Assembly (NCBI GenBank): GCA_025526995.1
Contig: JAHLKG010000044.1
Span: forward strand, 1-34,005
Length of the DNA stretch: 34,005 bases
From: Powellomyces hirtus
Taxonomy: Eukaryota > Chytridiomycota > Chytridiomycetes > Spizellomycetales > Powellomycetaceae
Direction of reading: 5' to 3'
Shown piece after piece: positions 18,859 through 30,502 of this stretch. Numbering within the stretch: position 1 is the first letter of the stretch; every line of letters begins with the position of its first letter. The notes under the pieces were generated by a model. That model saw only the letters and a list, made by a program, of their open reading frames with translations, did no database searches and was not told the DNA's origin. Made by a program: the position numbers and the translations under genes.

Positions 18859-20126
18859 ATGCTTCCATTAATAGAAGACATCCCGTCCTTCCCCGTGCGC
18901 ATCATTCTCTATGTCGCTCTGTTCCTTCTGGCCTTGTTTCTGTTAGAAGAAAGCGCCGAGCGGTTCGTCGAATCCACGGCTGTCCTCTCCCACCGCCTGC
19001 ATGTACCGCCCATCGCAATCGCCCTCCTCACAGCTGGCGCAGAATGGGAAGAGCTGGCTGTCGTCGTCGTTGCTCTAGCTCAAGGTCATTCTGGCCTTGG
19101 CCTGGGGAATGTCCTCGGTTCGTGCACTGCGAATATCCTGGGCAGCTTTTCCCTCGGCCTATTGTTTCCAGGACCGGCACACTCACCAAAGATGGACACC
19201 AGTGCGCGGATCTATACTGCGCTCATGATGCTGGTTACGGCTCTCGTGTGTGGTCTCGCATGGGGAAATGTCCTAGGTCGAGTTGCAGGCGAATTCCTGA
19301 TCTCCACGTTTGTAGTGTACATTGCGGTCATTGCCTACGGCATATATCGTGGAGCGATGGATGCCCCAGAGCTTTCAGACAGTGATAGTGACAGTGATAG
19401 TGAGAGCAGCAGTGGGGACGGCACTGACAGTGATGGCGATACTGAAGGGCAGGTCCCTTCACGGCCACGGCCGAATGCGGCGTCGGATCGGGTGGAACCC
19501 ACAGAATCCGCGCCCCTGCGTAAGTCGACCTGTCATGTGCTGCTTTCACGCCTATATTTCTGAAGACGGAACCTTTGCAACTCCTATTAGTGCCATCATC
19601 TGGTGAAGAGCTCCCAAGCTCGACCACTTCAATTACATCCGCTCCCGTGCGTCGTCCCAAATTCCGCACCAACACATACCACCTGTTCTGCATCGTTGGC
19701 GGCCTCCTCGCCCTGTCGTTGGCTGGCTACTTGCTGGCGGGTTCTTCCACTGCATTTGCAGACGCAGCTGGATTGACGGATACCGTCGTCGGTTTGACCA
19801 TCTTGTCCTTTGCTACCACTTTACCCGAGAAGATCGTCGCCGTACTGGCCGCCCGAAGAGGCCAAGCCAGTATTCTTGTCGCCAATACTGTCGGCGGCAA
19901 CGTGTTTCTTTTGACTTTGGTGCTGGGCATCATTCTGATCGTTGAAGGCGAACTGCCTCTCGACAACAAGACGCGCCTCTATGATGTGTCAGTCGTCCTT
20001 GGTAGTGCCGTACTCCTGTCAATTATAATTTTCACGGGATATACAAGACGGTGGGTGGGTGCGGCATTCCTCGTGGCATATATCGCATACATAGTAGGGA
20101 ATTTCGTGGTAGATAGCGAGTGGTAG
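18859..20126 (+). CDS. CaCA-superfamily cation/Ca2+ exchanger (one intron)
   Basis: Membrane exchanger moving Ca2+ against Na+, H+ or K+. Exon 1 is 18859-19519, the intron 19520-19590 (71 bp, GTAAGT...ATTAG, phase 1), exon 2 19591-20126, giving 398 aa. The acceptor at 19590 is the one that keeps frame; the AG at 19565 would not. Alpha-1 repeat (residues ~56-104): LLTAGAEWEELAVVVVALAQ, GLGLGNVLGSCTANI. A hydrophilic loop has an Asp/Ser run (SDSDSDSDSE, residues 173-182), as in regulatory or Ca2+-buffering loops. Alpha-2 repeat (~286-335): ATTLPEKIVAVLAARRGQ, ANTVGGNVF. About nine to ten hydrophobic segments. ATG is preceded by an in-frame TAG. Closest in layout to two-repeat YrbG/NCKX-like exchangers; the ion pair is not decided. 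Confidence 0.87.
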
Positions 20127-23100
20127 AATCCCTACCTGATCATTTCTCAATGAGAGAGCACGCTCTACTAATGGATCAGCCCTCAGAATGGCGCAGTCCG
20201 GTTAAGAACATTCCCGCGCCCAACTTTAACACAAGCGGGGCCATGGAATCGGAAAGGTTGATTGAAACCATGATTAGAACTTTGATCACGCTGGCAGAGG
20301 TAGCTGCAGATTGGGCATGTGAGATCCGCAGAGATCGCGTTCCTTTCCTCCATCGACGCCTTTCGTTGGTCTTGGTGCCGTGGCTATACTGGCTCGCACT
20401 AGTCGCTGTTGTGGTATGTTGAAGCGGTATCGCAATCTGGAAGAGCCCGCGATATACACTATCAGACCAGGAGAGCGCTTGATATCAAAGCAGAATTTGA
20501 AGCCGCTGCTAAAGCCGGAGAATGACTTGCTGTCGAGGCAGCTATTGGAGACGCCAGCGGACCACCGGGGAAGGCCATTGTCGGAGACGGCATTGAGGCA
20601 TTGTCCGAATGAGCATGGTGGTGGCAGCAAAAGTTTTGATAATATGGTAGGAGATGAAACTCTATGTATGAGCCGTGCTGGATTATATACACAGGCGCCA
20701 CTAGCAAGCAACTATGTCGCTCCAGATGAATTCACCATCAACCTCAGCTTTCCAAGAATACCTCGATGGACTCTGAATGCCGATTTCTTGACGCATGAGT
20801 CTCTACCCTATATCCCATGATATCTCCACGTCTCCATGCATCGAACGGAGCTGTGTTTACCGTCGATTCTGATACCCTGCGCACCATATTGGTTTACACC
20901 AGGAAATTAACGGCCAAATATCGACTTTTTGAGCTATATCGAGAAAGCAGCAGGTACAGCATTGTATTGACACCTGGGGGACGAATCACAACGAGGCGAC
21001 ATCCGTCAAAATATGTAGCTCAAATTCGATGCGGCGCAAAGTTTTGTCCTCAATTCGGAACAACAAAGGGACAGATGATTGCCCAGTTTTTCATTGAAAC
21101 AATGAAGAGCGCCGACGAGTATCCCTTACTCTCACATTATTCCGGTAAGGAAACGGCGACCCTGAATGCCACACAGAAGTCCTATGTCTAGCCCTATCTC
21201 TCGCCCTTCAAAAAGAATAAGAGCATCACGCACCCCGGCGATTTGGGTGGTTCAATGGTGTGCATCTGATCAAAACGGAGAGTACTGACAACAACCCGAC
21301 GCGCATCAAAGGTTAGAAGAATGCCTACCTGAATGGATTCCGCCTCCAATGCACCCACCATCTATAAATCTTCTGATGAGTTCCGGGCTGAAACGGAAGC
21401 AGCCTGCATGAATGAGAGGCGAAAGTGGGGTGCCTACCTAGTCCAAGTTGGGTAGAAAAAATCTTGCAACGGGCGCACGGACGGAAGTTACATTAACTGA
21501 AGACACATGAGTGTGAGCATACTTGTGCGCGCATTTTTGCACAAACTTTTACCCGACTTGTATACAGATAGGCAGTCCCACTTTCGTGCAACATATTCAT
21601 CTTGCGACCGTTCATTTTACCAGACATGCTTCAAGGAAAGCATACGCGTCTGCTCTCTCAGGGACCGACCGTCGCAGTTCATTCGACAGCGAGAGAAAAC
21701 TGTCAGCACATTCAAAGTGTATACAGCTGTCATACATGGGCAAAAGTGTGGAAGACGCGTGACCGAGACGTCGGTATGCTCGAGACGCAGGAGCGGCCAC
21801 GCTATTTGTTGCATAAGAGAATACATAGCATTTTTTTTTAATTCAAGCCTACATCCCAGTCTGAAGATCTTGACGTTTTTCTGAGCTCTTTCTCAAAATA
21901 CTGGACCTTTTTGATTTTCTTCACAGCATATTATTAAACTGTACAGTTTCTTTTGGAACATTTAACAAATGAAATCCAATCATTTTTTTGTGTTCAAAAA
22001 CATTTTTTTTACTTTACAACAAAACTGATAGTATATTGCGTTTTCCAAACTACAATGTTAATTGAAATATGAGGTTCCTTTTGAAAAAAAAAACAAGAAC
22101 ATCGAAGTCAATCTTTTTGATCAAAGATATATTACAATCAAGCACCAGATCACTTAAGCAAATTTGCGCCAATTCTAGGCACACGTCGGCACACCTTCAA
22201 ACCTCCTTGTTAAAGTACTTCACGTCTTGGGTTCTCTCCATCTTCATCCACTTTCTGCCAACCAAGAACAACCGTGCCGTCCGCTCACATGGGCAAGTAC
22301 AGTGTGGCAACGGGTTTCTCTCCTCGGCCGGCTTGTGGGTAGCCAAAGGGGGATAAGTTTAATAAGTGCTCCCGGAGGATATGGGAATGAATTGTTCTCT
22401 GCCCGCGCATGACCGAGCCGTGCGCCGCAAAAACGTTTCTACATGTCGTCGTAATCACCATTTATCTCCCAAAGACTCCGTACGCTCACCGACTAGCCAC
22501 CGAATCAGATGCCTGTGCTGGTGAGACCCTGTTTGGAATTGACCGTTTCAGTTAACCACACCGTAGGCGGGTTTTCTGCGCTGGATGGCCTCCTTGTGGC
22601 ACAACCTGTGAGTATTTAATGTTAGTTCCGCGGTAGTTATGTATCTGGTGCGGCCTGGCAGTAAGGTAACCAACAGTCCAGTGGGTTATGTTCACCGAAT
22701 GGCGCCCAGACGAGTGAATACTTCCGTCGTGGCATATTCATCAAAGTAGAAATATACCATATCCACTTCCAAATCTTATTGAGCGTGTTTGCAACTGTAG
22801 TTGTTCGGCTGTGATTTACTATCAGCAACAATTCTGCCAGTCCATCTTTCCTTCCACTGATCAAATTGAAGGCGCGGCCCTTTTGTCGTGAATAAGGACC
22901 TCATCTCCGGACGAAAATAGACTTCCAGTGGGACCTCGCAGTCAATAATGTACGCTTAGACCTGGAATGAGAGCTGTATAATGAAAACTGTTCGATCGCA
23001 ACCCAATGCCTTTCGAACAATGACTAGAAGCATTCATTGGGAATACTGGAAGCCATTTGGTTGCTCCTGCAAGATCCGCAAAATTTGAGACGAAGCGTCT

Positions 23101-25178
23101 CCTGAGCGGAAACTTGCGTCAGAACTGGCTTCATTCAAGAGGCACCGCCCTTCCCAGCTTCCACGTCTGAATGTGCGAGGTGTCACCACATTGTTGAAAA
23201 TATGACAGGATGTGGTACCTGGACTCAAAGGCCTCCGCGCTTTGGTGACGCAGACAGCGAGACGGCTACTACCGAGAGGCGGAGAAAAAACAATCTGAAC
23301 AAGGTTGCTTCTTCTCAGAAGAATTGCACCGCGCCCGCGCTTCAATGCAAGAGAGGGACCGAGTGGGACCAGCTCTATGCCATGAGTCAAGCGGAGCAAG
23401 TCCGGAAGTTGGTTACCGTTGCCACGAGGCTTCCGGGATTACCTCGACAGTGAGGAGCGGTTGATCCGATTCAAGGACGCTCCTAGGATTTCGGAGCTAG
23501 CGCCACAAACCTCCATTTGGAACGACGACTTTCAGGACATTAAAACCGCGTTCCTCACATTGCATCACTTTTGGATTGCAGTGTCCCACTTCCATGTATT
23601 GTTCATAAATATATTGACCATATCGTGTCATTATATCATTCCTTTTCACCTTTGTTTGAATTTCGACTGTCTCGTCTTCGGTCGGTGGCATAGTTGCCTC
23701 GTAATCCAAGCTCAGAATACGGCCACCATGCTGTCGCCAGACGAGGCATTGCATGTCAAGACGTCGGGCTTCCGGTTACATCAGAGATCAGTCTTATCTC
23801 TTGCTTAGAAGCGTACGTGCGAATTTCAAGTGCTGGGTTATCGTAGTTAGATGATCCCCTGCAAGGGTAAGCAGTAAGAGCAAGATCCACTGCCGCAGGT
23901 TACTGATTGGGCCATGCATACCAGGCTCACTCGTACTAGAACTGACATGTGACGGATGATGATAGCTGCGGATAATACGCGGGCTAATGCAAGGCAATGA
24001 CTGAAGCGATGTTCCTATTCAACAAGGGGATTAAAGATTCCATGTATAGTCTCAGGTCGGCATTGGTGTTATTTGCATTTGATTGCTAATAAATAGATCC
24101 AACAACCGCCGGCCAGGGCGTGATCACTCAAAGGAATAATGTTTGATAGTTGCAGCTTTAGAGAGGCAGAGGCAACAATAATAAGCATTTAAAAGTTACG
24201 GAGCATTGCACCATCCCGCGCTCAACAACAATTTCCATGAAAAACTGGTACCGATATCCCGGGGACAAAGAACCTAAAGTCCCCAGCTTCAACCTACCGT
24301 CACACAATGGAGAACTTGTCCCAAGATATACCATGGAACGATGGAGTGAACATTCTGAGCGCTACCGAAGCAGACAAGCTCCCCTGAGTGTCTCCGAGCG
24401 GGTTTTCGACAAATTTCCCATAGAGTGTGCTGCTTCCATTGGTAGCAAAATACAAACACCAACCAGCAAAGCGGATCAGAGGGGACTGATTTGCAACGAA
24501 ACAGGAGGTACGCAGGAGAGTTTTCTCTAGGCTGAAACCCCGAGTTCTGCGTGCCCAATGCATCAGGTCGCCAATCTACGACACTCATTATCAGTCCATA
24601 GCTCGTGGCTCACAGCTTGCGGACCAAGGAATCGCCGGGTAGCGGGCGAAAGAAACACGGAAATCTCAGCAAACGAGTAAAGCGATGTGGGCGATCTTTG
24701 GTCTTCGAGATCAATGTGGCTTGTATGTGGCTTGGCCGGCGCGCGAACCCGTCAATTTTCAAAAGCAAAAAACGCGGCGCCCCGAGCTTGTCGCCCCGGA
24801 GCCCGCGTGTATTCAGGTGCCTTGTAAACTCTCCGCCCAACCAGAGAAACATGACCTCGAAGTGAAGCACTTCCAAACGCGCATACATCCTTTGCCTCCG
24901 TTCAATGATAGTCGTCTTTGAGGTTTGGCGTTTCGCCGTTGATGTCACGGCCCATCCCCCGATCCGTGAAAAGCACGAGGCCCCAGATACGAATGTCTCC
25001 TCAGTCTGCGACTTTCCACCTTACATAAAGTTTCTTGACTCGTCTCTCTCATTACTCACCTTCCACGATGTAACGCGACTAGGGGACCCGGCCCATTGCC
25101 GATGCCCTAGTGGCTGGCCTTGGAGTTTTGTCTTTGTTTGGTTGTCTTCAGGCGCGCTACATGCGCATCGAATAGGAA
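20127..25178. other. Five-kb intergenic region with no supported gene
   Basis: Many short overlapping frames on both strands, none with a recognisable domain. One eroded coding patch may exist at 20475-20612 (described separately). 21822-22110 is AT-rich with A/T homopolymers. A frame around 23170-23453 has CARC and GCGTW cysteines and a basic ERRRKN segment but no family I can name. The region nearest 25178 would hold upstream control sequences of the cellulase gene. Confidence 0.4.
20475..20612 (+). pseudogene. Possible decayed coding patch, unknown
   Basis: Read in one frame it gives ALDIKAEFEAAAKAGE, a TGA (20523-20525), then LAVEAAIGDASGPPGKAIVG and more, ending at TGA 20610. The Ala/Glu/Gly texture looks coding, and the internal TGA fits CGA to TGA. 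No family recognised and no start found. Confidence 0.2.
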
Positions 25179-25330
25179 CCAATGAAAAGATACTTGGCCG
25201 CACCAAGTCTCCCATCCGCTGAGCCGTTAGCTGAACAGAAAGATACAAGCTGGGATGGGAGGTGGTCTAACAGCATGCGGCGTGGCTGGCAAAACATGTG
25301 AAGCTATTCAAGAACGAAAAAGCATATAAA
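25179..25330 (+). promoter_or_regulatory. Core promoter of the GH7 cellulase gene
   Basis: TATAAA at 25325-25330 lies 73 bp before the ATG, and a CCAAT box is at 25179-25183. Between them is unique DNA. The TATA position suggests transcription starting about 30 bp later and a short pyrimidine-rich leader (TCTCTCCTCCCATATCCTCC) before the start codon. Confidence 0.55.
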
Positions 25331-25402
25331 GTGAAGAGCGAGGCCGCCTCTCTCCGGTCTCGCACACACAGTTATTTATCTCTCCTCCCATATCCTCCCA
25401 AC

Positions 25403-27178
25403 ATGCACCTCCGCACCGCTATCCTCGCTCTTGCTGTCCTCGCGACTCCGTTCGCATCCGCTCAGCACGCCGGTACCCTCCAGGCCGAGACGCATCCGTC
25501 GCTGCAGGTCAGCACATGCACCAAGGCCGCCGGATGCACCCCTAAGAGCTCTTCAATCGTGCTCGACGCCAACTGGAGATGGACTCACTCCGTCTCTGGC
25601 TCCAACAACTGCTACACTGGAAATCAATGGGACGCCTCATTGTGTCCTGACGGCAAGACGTGCGCACAGAACTGTGCCATCGACGGTGCCAACTACGAGG
25701 GGTCCTACGGCGTTAGTGCCTCCGGCTCGGCTTTGAACCTCAAGCTCGTCACAAAGACTCAATATGGCACAAACGTTGGTGCTCGTGTCTTCCTCATGGA
25801 TGGTGCTGACAAGTACCAGACCTTCAAGCTCAAAAACAAGGAATTTTCATTTGACGTCGACGTCAACAACCTCCCATGCGGTCTCAACGGTGCCCTATAC
25901 TTTGTCGAGATGGACGCTGATGGCGGTATGGCTAAAAACCCGGGAAACAAAGCCGGCGCCAAGTACGGAACAGGATACTGCGACGCCCAGTGCCCCCACG
26001 ACATCAAGTTCATTGCCGGGGAGGCCAACGTTGAAGGCTGGAAAGGTGACACGCCCACAACCGGAAAGGGCAAGTACGGTGCTTGCTGTCAGGAGATGGA
26101 TATCTGGGAAGCCAATAGCATTTCCAACGCTTTCACGCCCCACGCTTGCGCGAGCACTGGTCTTCTGCGGTGCGAAGGTGCACAGTGCGGCGACGGTGCT
26201 CAGCGTCAGACTGGTGTATGCGACAAGGACGGATGCGACTTTAACCCCTTCCGCATGGGCGACACCACTTTCTACGGTGCTGGGAAGACTATCGACACAA
26301 CCAAGCCCATGACCGTCGTGACGCAGTTCATCACGGCCGACGGTACCGACACTGGTGATCTCACTGAAATCCGTCGTTTGTACGTCCAGAACGGCAAGGT
26401 CATTAAGAACTCCAACTTTGGCGCCCACGACTCGATCACCGACGCCATGTGCGCTCAGCAAAAGACACTCTTCGGTGACATGAACACCCACGCCCGCCTT
26501 GGTGGTCTCAAGACCATGGGTGATGCTCTCGGCCGCGGAATGACCCTCGCCATGTCCATGTGGACCGACAACGAAGCCCAAATGCTCTGGTTGGACTCTA
26601 CTTACCCTGTGGACTCTACCAAACCCGGAGCTGCGCGCGGTGGATGCCCCACCACCAGCGGTGTGCCCACTGAGGTCGTTGAGCAGTTCCCCAACGCCAG
26701 CGTCAACTTCTCCAACATCAAGTGGGGTGATATTGATTCAACCTACGAGGGTGCGGCCTCAGCCCCTGCTCCTACCGTTGTACCCGCGCCTGCCCCAGCT
26801 CCGGCGCCTGCCCCAGCTCCGGCGCCTGCCCCAGCTCCGGCACCTGCCCCAGCTCCGGCGCCCGTTGCTCCTGCTCCTGCACCCGTTGCTCCTGCTCCTG
26901 CGCCCGTTGCTCCTGCTCCTGCGCCCGGTGCTCCTGCTCCTGCGCCCGTTGCTCCTGCTCCTGCGCCCGTTGCTCCTGCTCCTGCGCCCGTTGCTCCTGC
27001 TCCTGCGCCCGTTGCTCCTGCTCCGGCTGTTCCTGCTCCCGCTCCTGTCCCTGCTCCTCCCGCCAACTGTGCCGGAAAGTGGGGTCAGTGCGGTGGCTTG
27101 AACCACAAAGGCCCCAAGTGCTGTGTTGCTGGATCCTCCTGCAAAGCCCAGAACCCTTACTACCACCAGTGCCTGTAA
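25403..27178 (+). CDS. Secreted GH7 cellobiohydrolase with CBM1
   Basis: Glycoside hydrolase family 7 cellulase, retaining mechanism, cutting cellobiose from cellulose chain ends (cellobiohydrolase-like) outside the cell. The start is ATG 25403, because a typical signal peptide follows ([20 protein letters not shown], then Gln21 as mature N-terminus); an upstream in-frame ATG at 25298 lies before the TATA box. GH7 domain residues ~21-450, with the catalytic motif EMDIWE: nucleophile Glu231, Asp233, acid/base Glu236 (26093-26110). NWRWTH carries the Trp of the substrate entry site; [15 protein letters not shown] and [11 protein letters not shown] are family hallmarks. Linker ~451-554 is almost only Ala, Pro and Val. 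CBM1 555-591 has Trp560, Tyr586 and Tyr587 for cellulose binding and four Cys. 591 aa, no intron. Confidence 0.96.
   Translation: MHLRTAILALAVLATPFASAQHAGTLQAETHPSLQVSTCTKAAGCTPKSSSIVLDANWRWTHSVSGSNNCYTGNQWDASLCPDGKTCAQNCAIDGANYEGSYGVSASGSALNLKLVTKTQYGTNVGARVFLMDGADKYQTFKLKNKEFSFDVDVNNLPCGLNGALYFVEMDADGGMAKNPGNKAGAKYGTGYCDAQCPHDIKFIAGEANVEGWKGDTPTTGKGKYGACCQEMDIWEANSISNAFTPHACASTGLLRCEGAQCGDGAQRQTGVCDKDGCDFNPFRMGDTTFYGAGKTIDTTKPMTVVTQFITADGTDTGDLTEIRRLYVQNGKVIKNSNFGAHDSITDAMCAQQKTLFGDMNTHARLGGLKTMGDALGRGMTLAMSMWTDNEAQMLWLDSTYPVDSTKPGAARGGCPTTSGVPTEVVEQFPNASVNFSNIKWGDIDSTYEGAASAPAPTVVPAPAPAPAPAPAPAPAPAPAPAPAPAPVAPAPAPVAPAPAPVAPAPAPGAPAPAPVAPAPAPVAPAPAPVAPAPAPVAPAPAVPAPAPVPAPPANCAGKWGQCGGLNHKGPKCCVAGSSCKAQNPYYHQCL
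26785..27040 (+). repeat. Coding minisatellite of the cellulase linker
   Basis: Two nested coding repeats: an 18-bp unit (GCGCCTGCCCCAGCTCCG, encoding APAPAP) at ~26785-26858, then a 21-bp unit encoding APVAPAP (GCGCCCGTTGCTCCTGCTCCT) repeated about eight times, one copy with Gly for Val (CCCGGTGCT). Both units keep the reading frame, so changes in copy number change linker length without breaking the enzyme. Confidence 0.9.
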
Positions 27179-28537
27179 ACAAATCACCCACTCAAAACAA
27201 TGCCCTGTTCGCATCGTTCAAACCGATAGTTCGCTTTTGTAAGATAGACCGAAAGACCCTTGTAAAAAGTTCCCTATGGTCCTAGAATTAGAGCTAGAGT
27301 TCAAGAATGATTTATGCTAAATGAAGATTCGTTGCCTGTATTCTCAGTTTGCAGCAATGCGTCGCTTTTGCCGTACCTTATCAGCTTCCATGTTGCACTC
27401 GCCAGCTGCTGAACTCTGTGCAAAAGCTACCAGTCGAACTCCGAGGGTTTATACTAGCGTCGGCGGAGATGTTGTTCATACCAGGGCAGGAACATGCTGT
27501 GCTGAGAGCTGCGCAAGATTCAGAAGGAAGGTTGTTTTGACGATCCGCGGCGGCGTTCAGAATTCCCACCCTGAAGTCATCCGGTGGGATTGAGCTGAGC
27601 ACGACAACGTCAGAGACCGTCTCCGTCACCAAACCAAAGCGAATCGTTGCTCGAACACGGACGACAGGAGGCGACGACTTTTGATCCGCATAATGACTGT
27701 CATCGACGATGCGGTGTCAGCGTTGAGGAGGACGCCGTCCGTGAACACTGCTGGAAGGTCTGGGGTCCCCACTAACCATTGTGGCACAAAACGATGAGAG
27801 CATGTATCAGAATTTAAGGGATGAAGGAATTTCGATAGCTTTAACTTCCTGCTATCGCAGGGTGCGTGTGGTTTGCGCAAGGGTTTGTAGTCCAGTGACG
27901 CTCCGAGCGAGAACATCGCGTATACGGTCGACCCATGAGTGAATTCGCGAGTGCTCAGGTCAACAGAAGTGGCTGTGCCGTGGCGGGCATGAGTTACGGA
28001 CCACAGGCGGTCGTGCCTACTTGCACCAGCTACTTCTCTGTCGGTGCGCGGTGCTGGCTGGTCTAGGACAGCGTGAGTCGTTGTTTGTTGTAGGAATATC
28101 CAGGATCTGGTACCACGGGCCCCATGTGTTGGTGGCATAACACACACATCCAGCCTTGCAGCGGCCGACTATCCATATACTCTACAGTCGAGTTGATTCA
28201 ACGCGTTCAGAGCCCGGCTCCGTTCTGAACACGGACAATGAGCCAATATGGTTTCTTCTACGTGAGATTCAAGCCCTTGGCCACAAATCTGAACGCGACG
28301 GCGGCAGTGGCCTCGTCCGTGCGGCTTTGCGTTGAGCAGACACGATATCAGAGCTCGGCAAGACCGCTGCGGATCGACCAGCCCTGCCAGAATCCATTCA
28401 GGGTACTATGGTATGATTGCCATGTAACTTGCTCGATCGTCGCCCGACGCCCAACGAACACAAACCCGCTTCTCAGAGATACCGAAAATGGAGATCCGTT
28501 GAGTTAGTCTAAGGTGAGAAAAGAAGGACGGCCGATC
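27179..28537. other. Spacer after the cellulase, with weak coding relics on the minus strand
   Basis: It holds the cellulase 3' UTR and then mixed DNA. On the minus strand, patches such as FTHGSTVYAMFSLGASLDY (~27900) and PAVFTDGVLLNADTAS (~27710-27760) resemble the repeated domains described at 28538-29209. No continuous gene is present. Confidence 0.35.
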
Positions 28538-29209
28538 CTACGTGAGAGGCGTACTTGTGTCGACTATCACCTGAGATGATGAGGCTATTGTAGTGAGTGC
28601 GGTCTCGTCTACAGCAGCAACTGTCAAGTAGTACGGCATTTCGGGCATGTATAGACCGTCACATAGATTTTCTTGTCGCGCGTCGCCAGCGAAAGTCTGG
28701 CGCAAGAGATTCGGGGTTGTGGCCCGCAACCCGGCTGGGTCGAGCTCAGTTTCGTTGGGCGCGGTGTCACGAACTTGAATCGGGATATCAGTATTGATTT
28801 CCATCGTCTACGCGTGATGGATCCTGATCGTGTTTGCTGCAACACAGTTGATTTCGTCGATTAGTCCGTAGAAATGAGCGGACCGAAAAGGTGGAATATC
28901 ATGAGCGGCGCACTGAATCTTTTTCAGGTGTGTCGAGTTGAAGTCAGGGCAATGACTGGGCCCCGAGCTGCGCAGCGAGGTTTTCGACTTCGGAACAAAT
29001 GCTCGAGCGTGCTCTAAGGATTCTAGGTTTCCATCGTATGTTACCGATACACTGGCATTGTCTTTCCGAGTCACCTTCACTTGCATGGTGACAGGGCAAC
29101 CTTTGAGCGATTTGCTGTAGGTAGTTGTGCGCCGGTGTTCGATGCCTCCAGAATGATTCTGGAGAAAGGAGTCGTTGCGGGTAGCCTCCACAAACGATTG
29201 TATGTTCAA
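28538..29209 (-). pseudogene. Relic of an extracellular beta-domain repeat protein
   Basis: One minus-strand frame runs from 29209 to 28538 with a single TAG at 28810-28808 (fits CAG to TAG). The second part ends YYLTVAAVDETALTTIASSS then QVIVDTSTP, the pattern of FN3/Ig-like extracellular repeats ending VDTTPP that are abundant in large surface proteins of zoosporic fungi and protists. Upstream, a second frame (29258-29170) reads VSSAVEISGGAFEHTIVCGG, suggesting a frameshift from an older, longer gene. Start and end are undefined. The family call rests on one motif, so confidence is limited. Confidence 0.4.
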
Positions 29210-29270
29210 AGGCGCCGCCGGATATTTCTACAGCTGAAGACACATTTCTGCTGGACAACTTGTCGCTCCT

Positions 29271-30502
29271 AGGCGAGAAACTTCGTCTGCAAAGGTGATG
29301 AACACCGTATCAAAGCTGCTGCTTTGGGGTACCGGCCGGGAAAACCTTCTGTCCGCCTCCCACTCTCGATGGTCTGGTACATGCATGGCTTTCATTTTGG
29401 GTTAAGCTAAGTGTTTCGCGTCAAACTCCCAATCGCCGCCCGATTTGCTCGGCATCCTCTCTTATGCTTCCTTTGACGAGCCCCAGGTAAAGCCACTTCA
29501 TTACATGTCATCTAAACTCGCTCTTCAGTGCCGGAATTTGCATACGATACGTGGCTTCCCAGCTTCCTGGCCCACCGGTCTACATGATCCTGGTGCCACG
29601 CTGAGTGGAAGTCTGATTGGATATGTGAATCTTTCATGGCAACTGCATCGCACAGCTCCTTTCCACTTTCCGGCATAGTGAGCTCACCGCAGGGTCTTTT
29701 GCGTTCTCAAGTTGCGGATTTGCTAAGAGCCGAATGGACCGAAGTCTAAAGTCGTTTGATTTTTCCAGTTGAAGGTCAACCGCCTGTCGTTTCCCAACGG
29801 CGGCCTGACCGCACCACTACAGTAGAGACTGAACGAGTCATTCTTCATTTGGACTCCCGATCCCTCTTCCATAACATCAGCATCGACCGCCGTGACAGGC
29901 ACAATAGGACATCTGGGAGGTCTCCTCGCAACAGCACTCTCAAAGCCCGTCATATTTCTCTCCCTCCCAGACTCTCGTCTGGTCATTTCAACGTACGCTG
30001 ACTTCGCCTCCTCGAAATGTTCGCTGCCAGGGATAAAGACCCTCTTCATGGGTTCTGCCGCAGAATCAGCAGATCGAGTCGCTCCTTTACCAGACTGCGG
30101 GCGTAGAGCATATTGTATCCATCCTGCTTGATCCATCTAAACACGTTTCCGCCACGTGCAATTTGACGGGGCCCGCCGCCTCTGTCTATTGATGCAGTTG
30201 CCGCTGCCCTATCAACGTGAACGGGTCAGAAGGTTCAGTTCCATAACGAGACGCTCAATGAGGGTCGTGCACACAGGACCAAATGGAGTGCCACAGAGTG
30301 CCAATTAGTTGGATCACCACGTATTCTGCTATAGCAGCGGGGGAATTAGCAACAGTCTGCGATGATATTGGAAAGTTGATGGGAAGGAAGCCACCATCGC
30401 TTTTGGAGTTTATGAAGAAAAGGGCTCCATGAGTCACTTGTCTGAGAACAATGTCTTCTACCGTACATTGCCAATGCAGAGTTCGGTCATAGGCTTCTCT
30501 AA
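29271..30502. other. Region without a recognised gene
   Basis: A 137-aa minus-strand frame (30136-29723) has coding-like composition (charged, no low-complexity) but no motif I know; it might be a small hypothetical gene. The rest is probably 3' flank of the esterase gene and spacer. Confidence 0.35.

Noticed and set aside
23158..23453. Cys-containing frame (CARC...GCGTW) as a zinc-finger gene
   Set aside because: Cysteine spacing fits no family I know, no start or splice context; left within the intergenic description.
25298..25402. Upstream in-frame ATG as start of the cellulase
   Set aside because: It precedes the TATA box and would place a charged 35-residue leader before an otherwise ideal signal peptide.
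26743..27214. Long open frames on the minus strand opposite the cellulase linker (Gly-Ala and Arg-Ser-Gln repeats)
   Set aside because: The GC-rich coding repeats lack stops in every frame; these are shadows of the linker.
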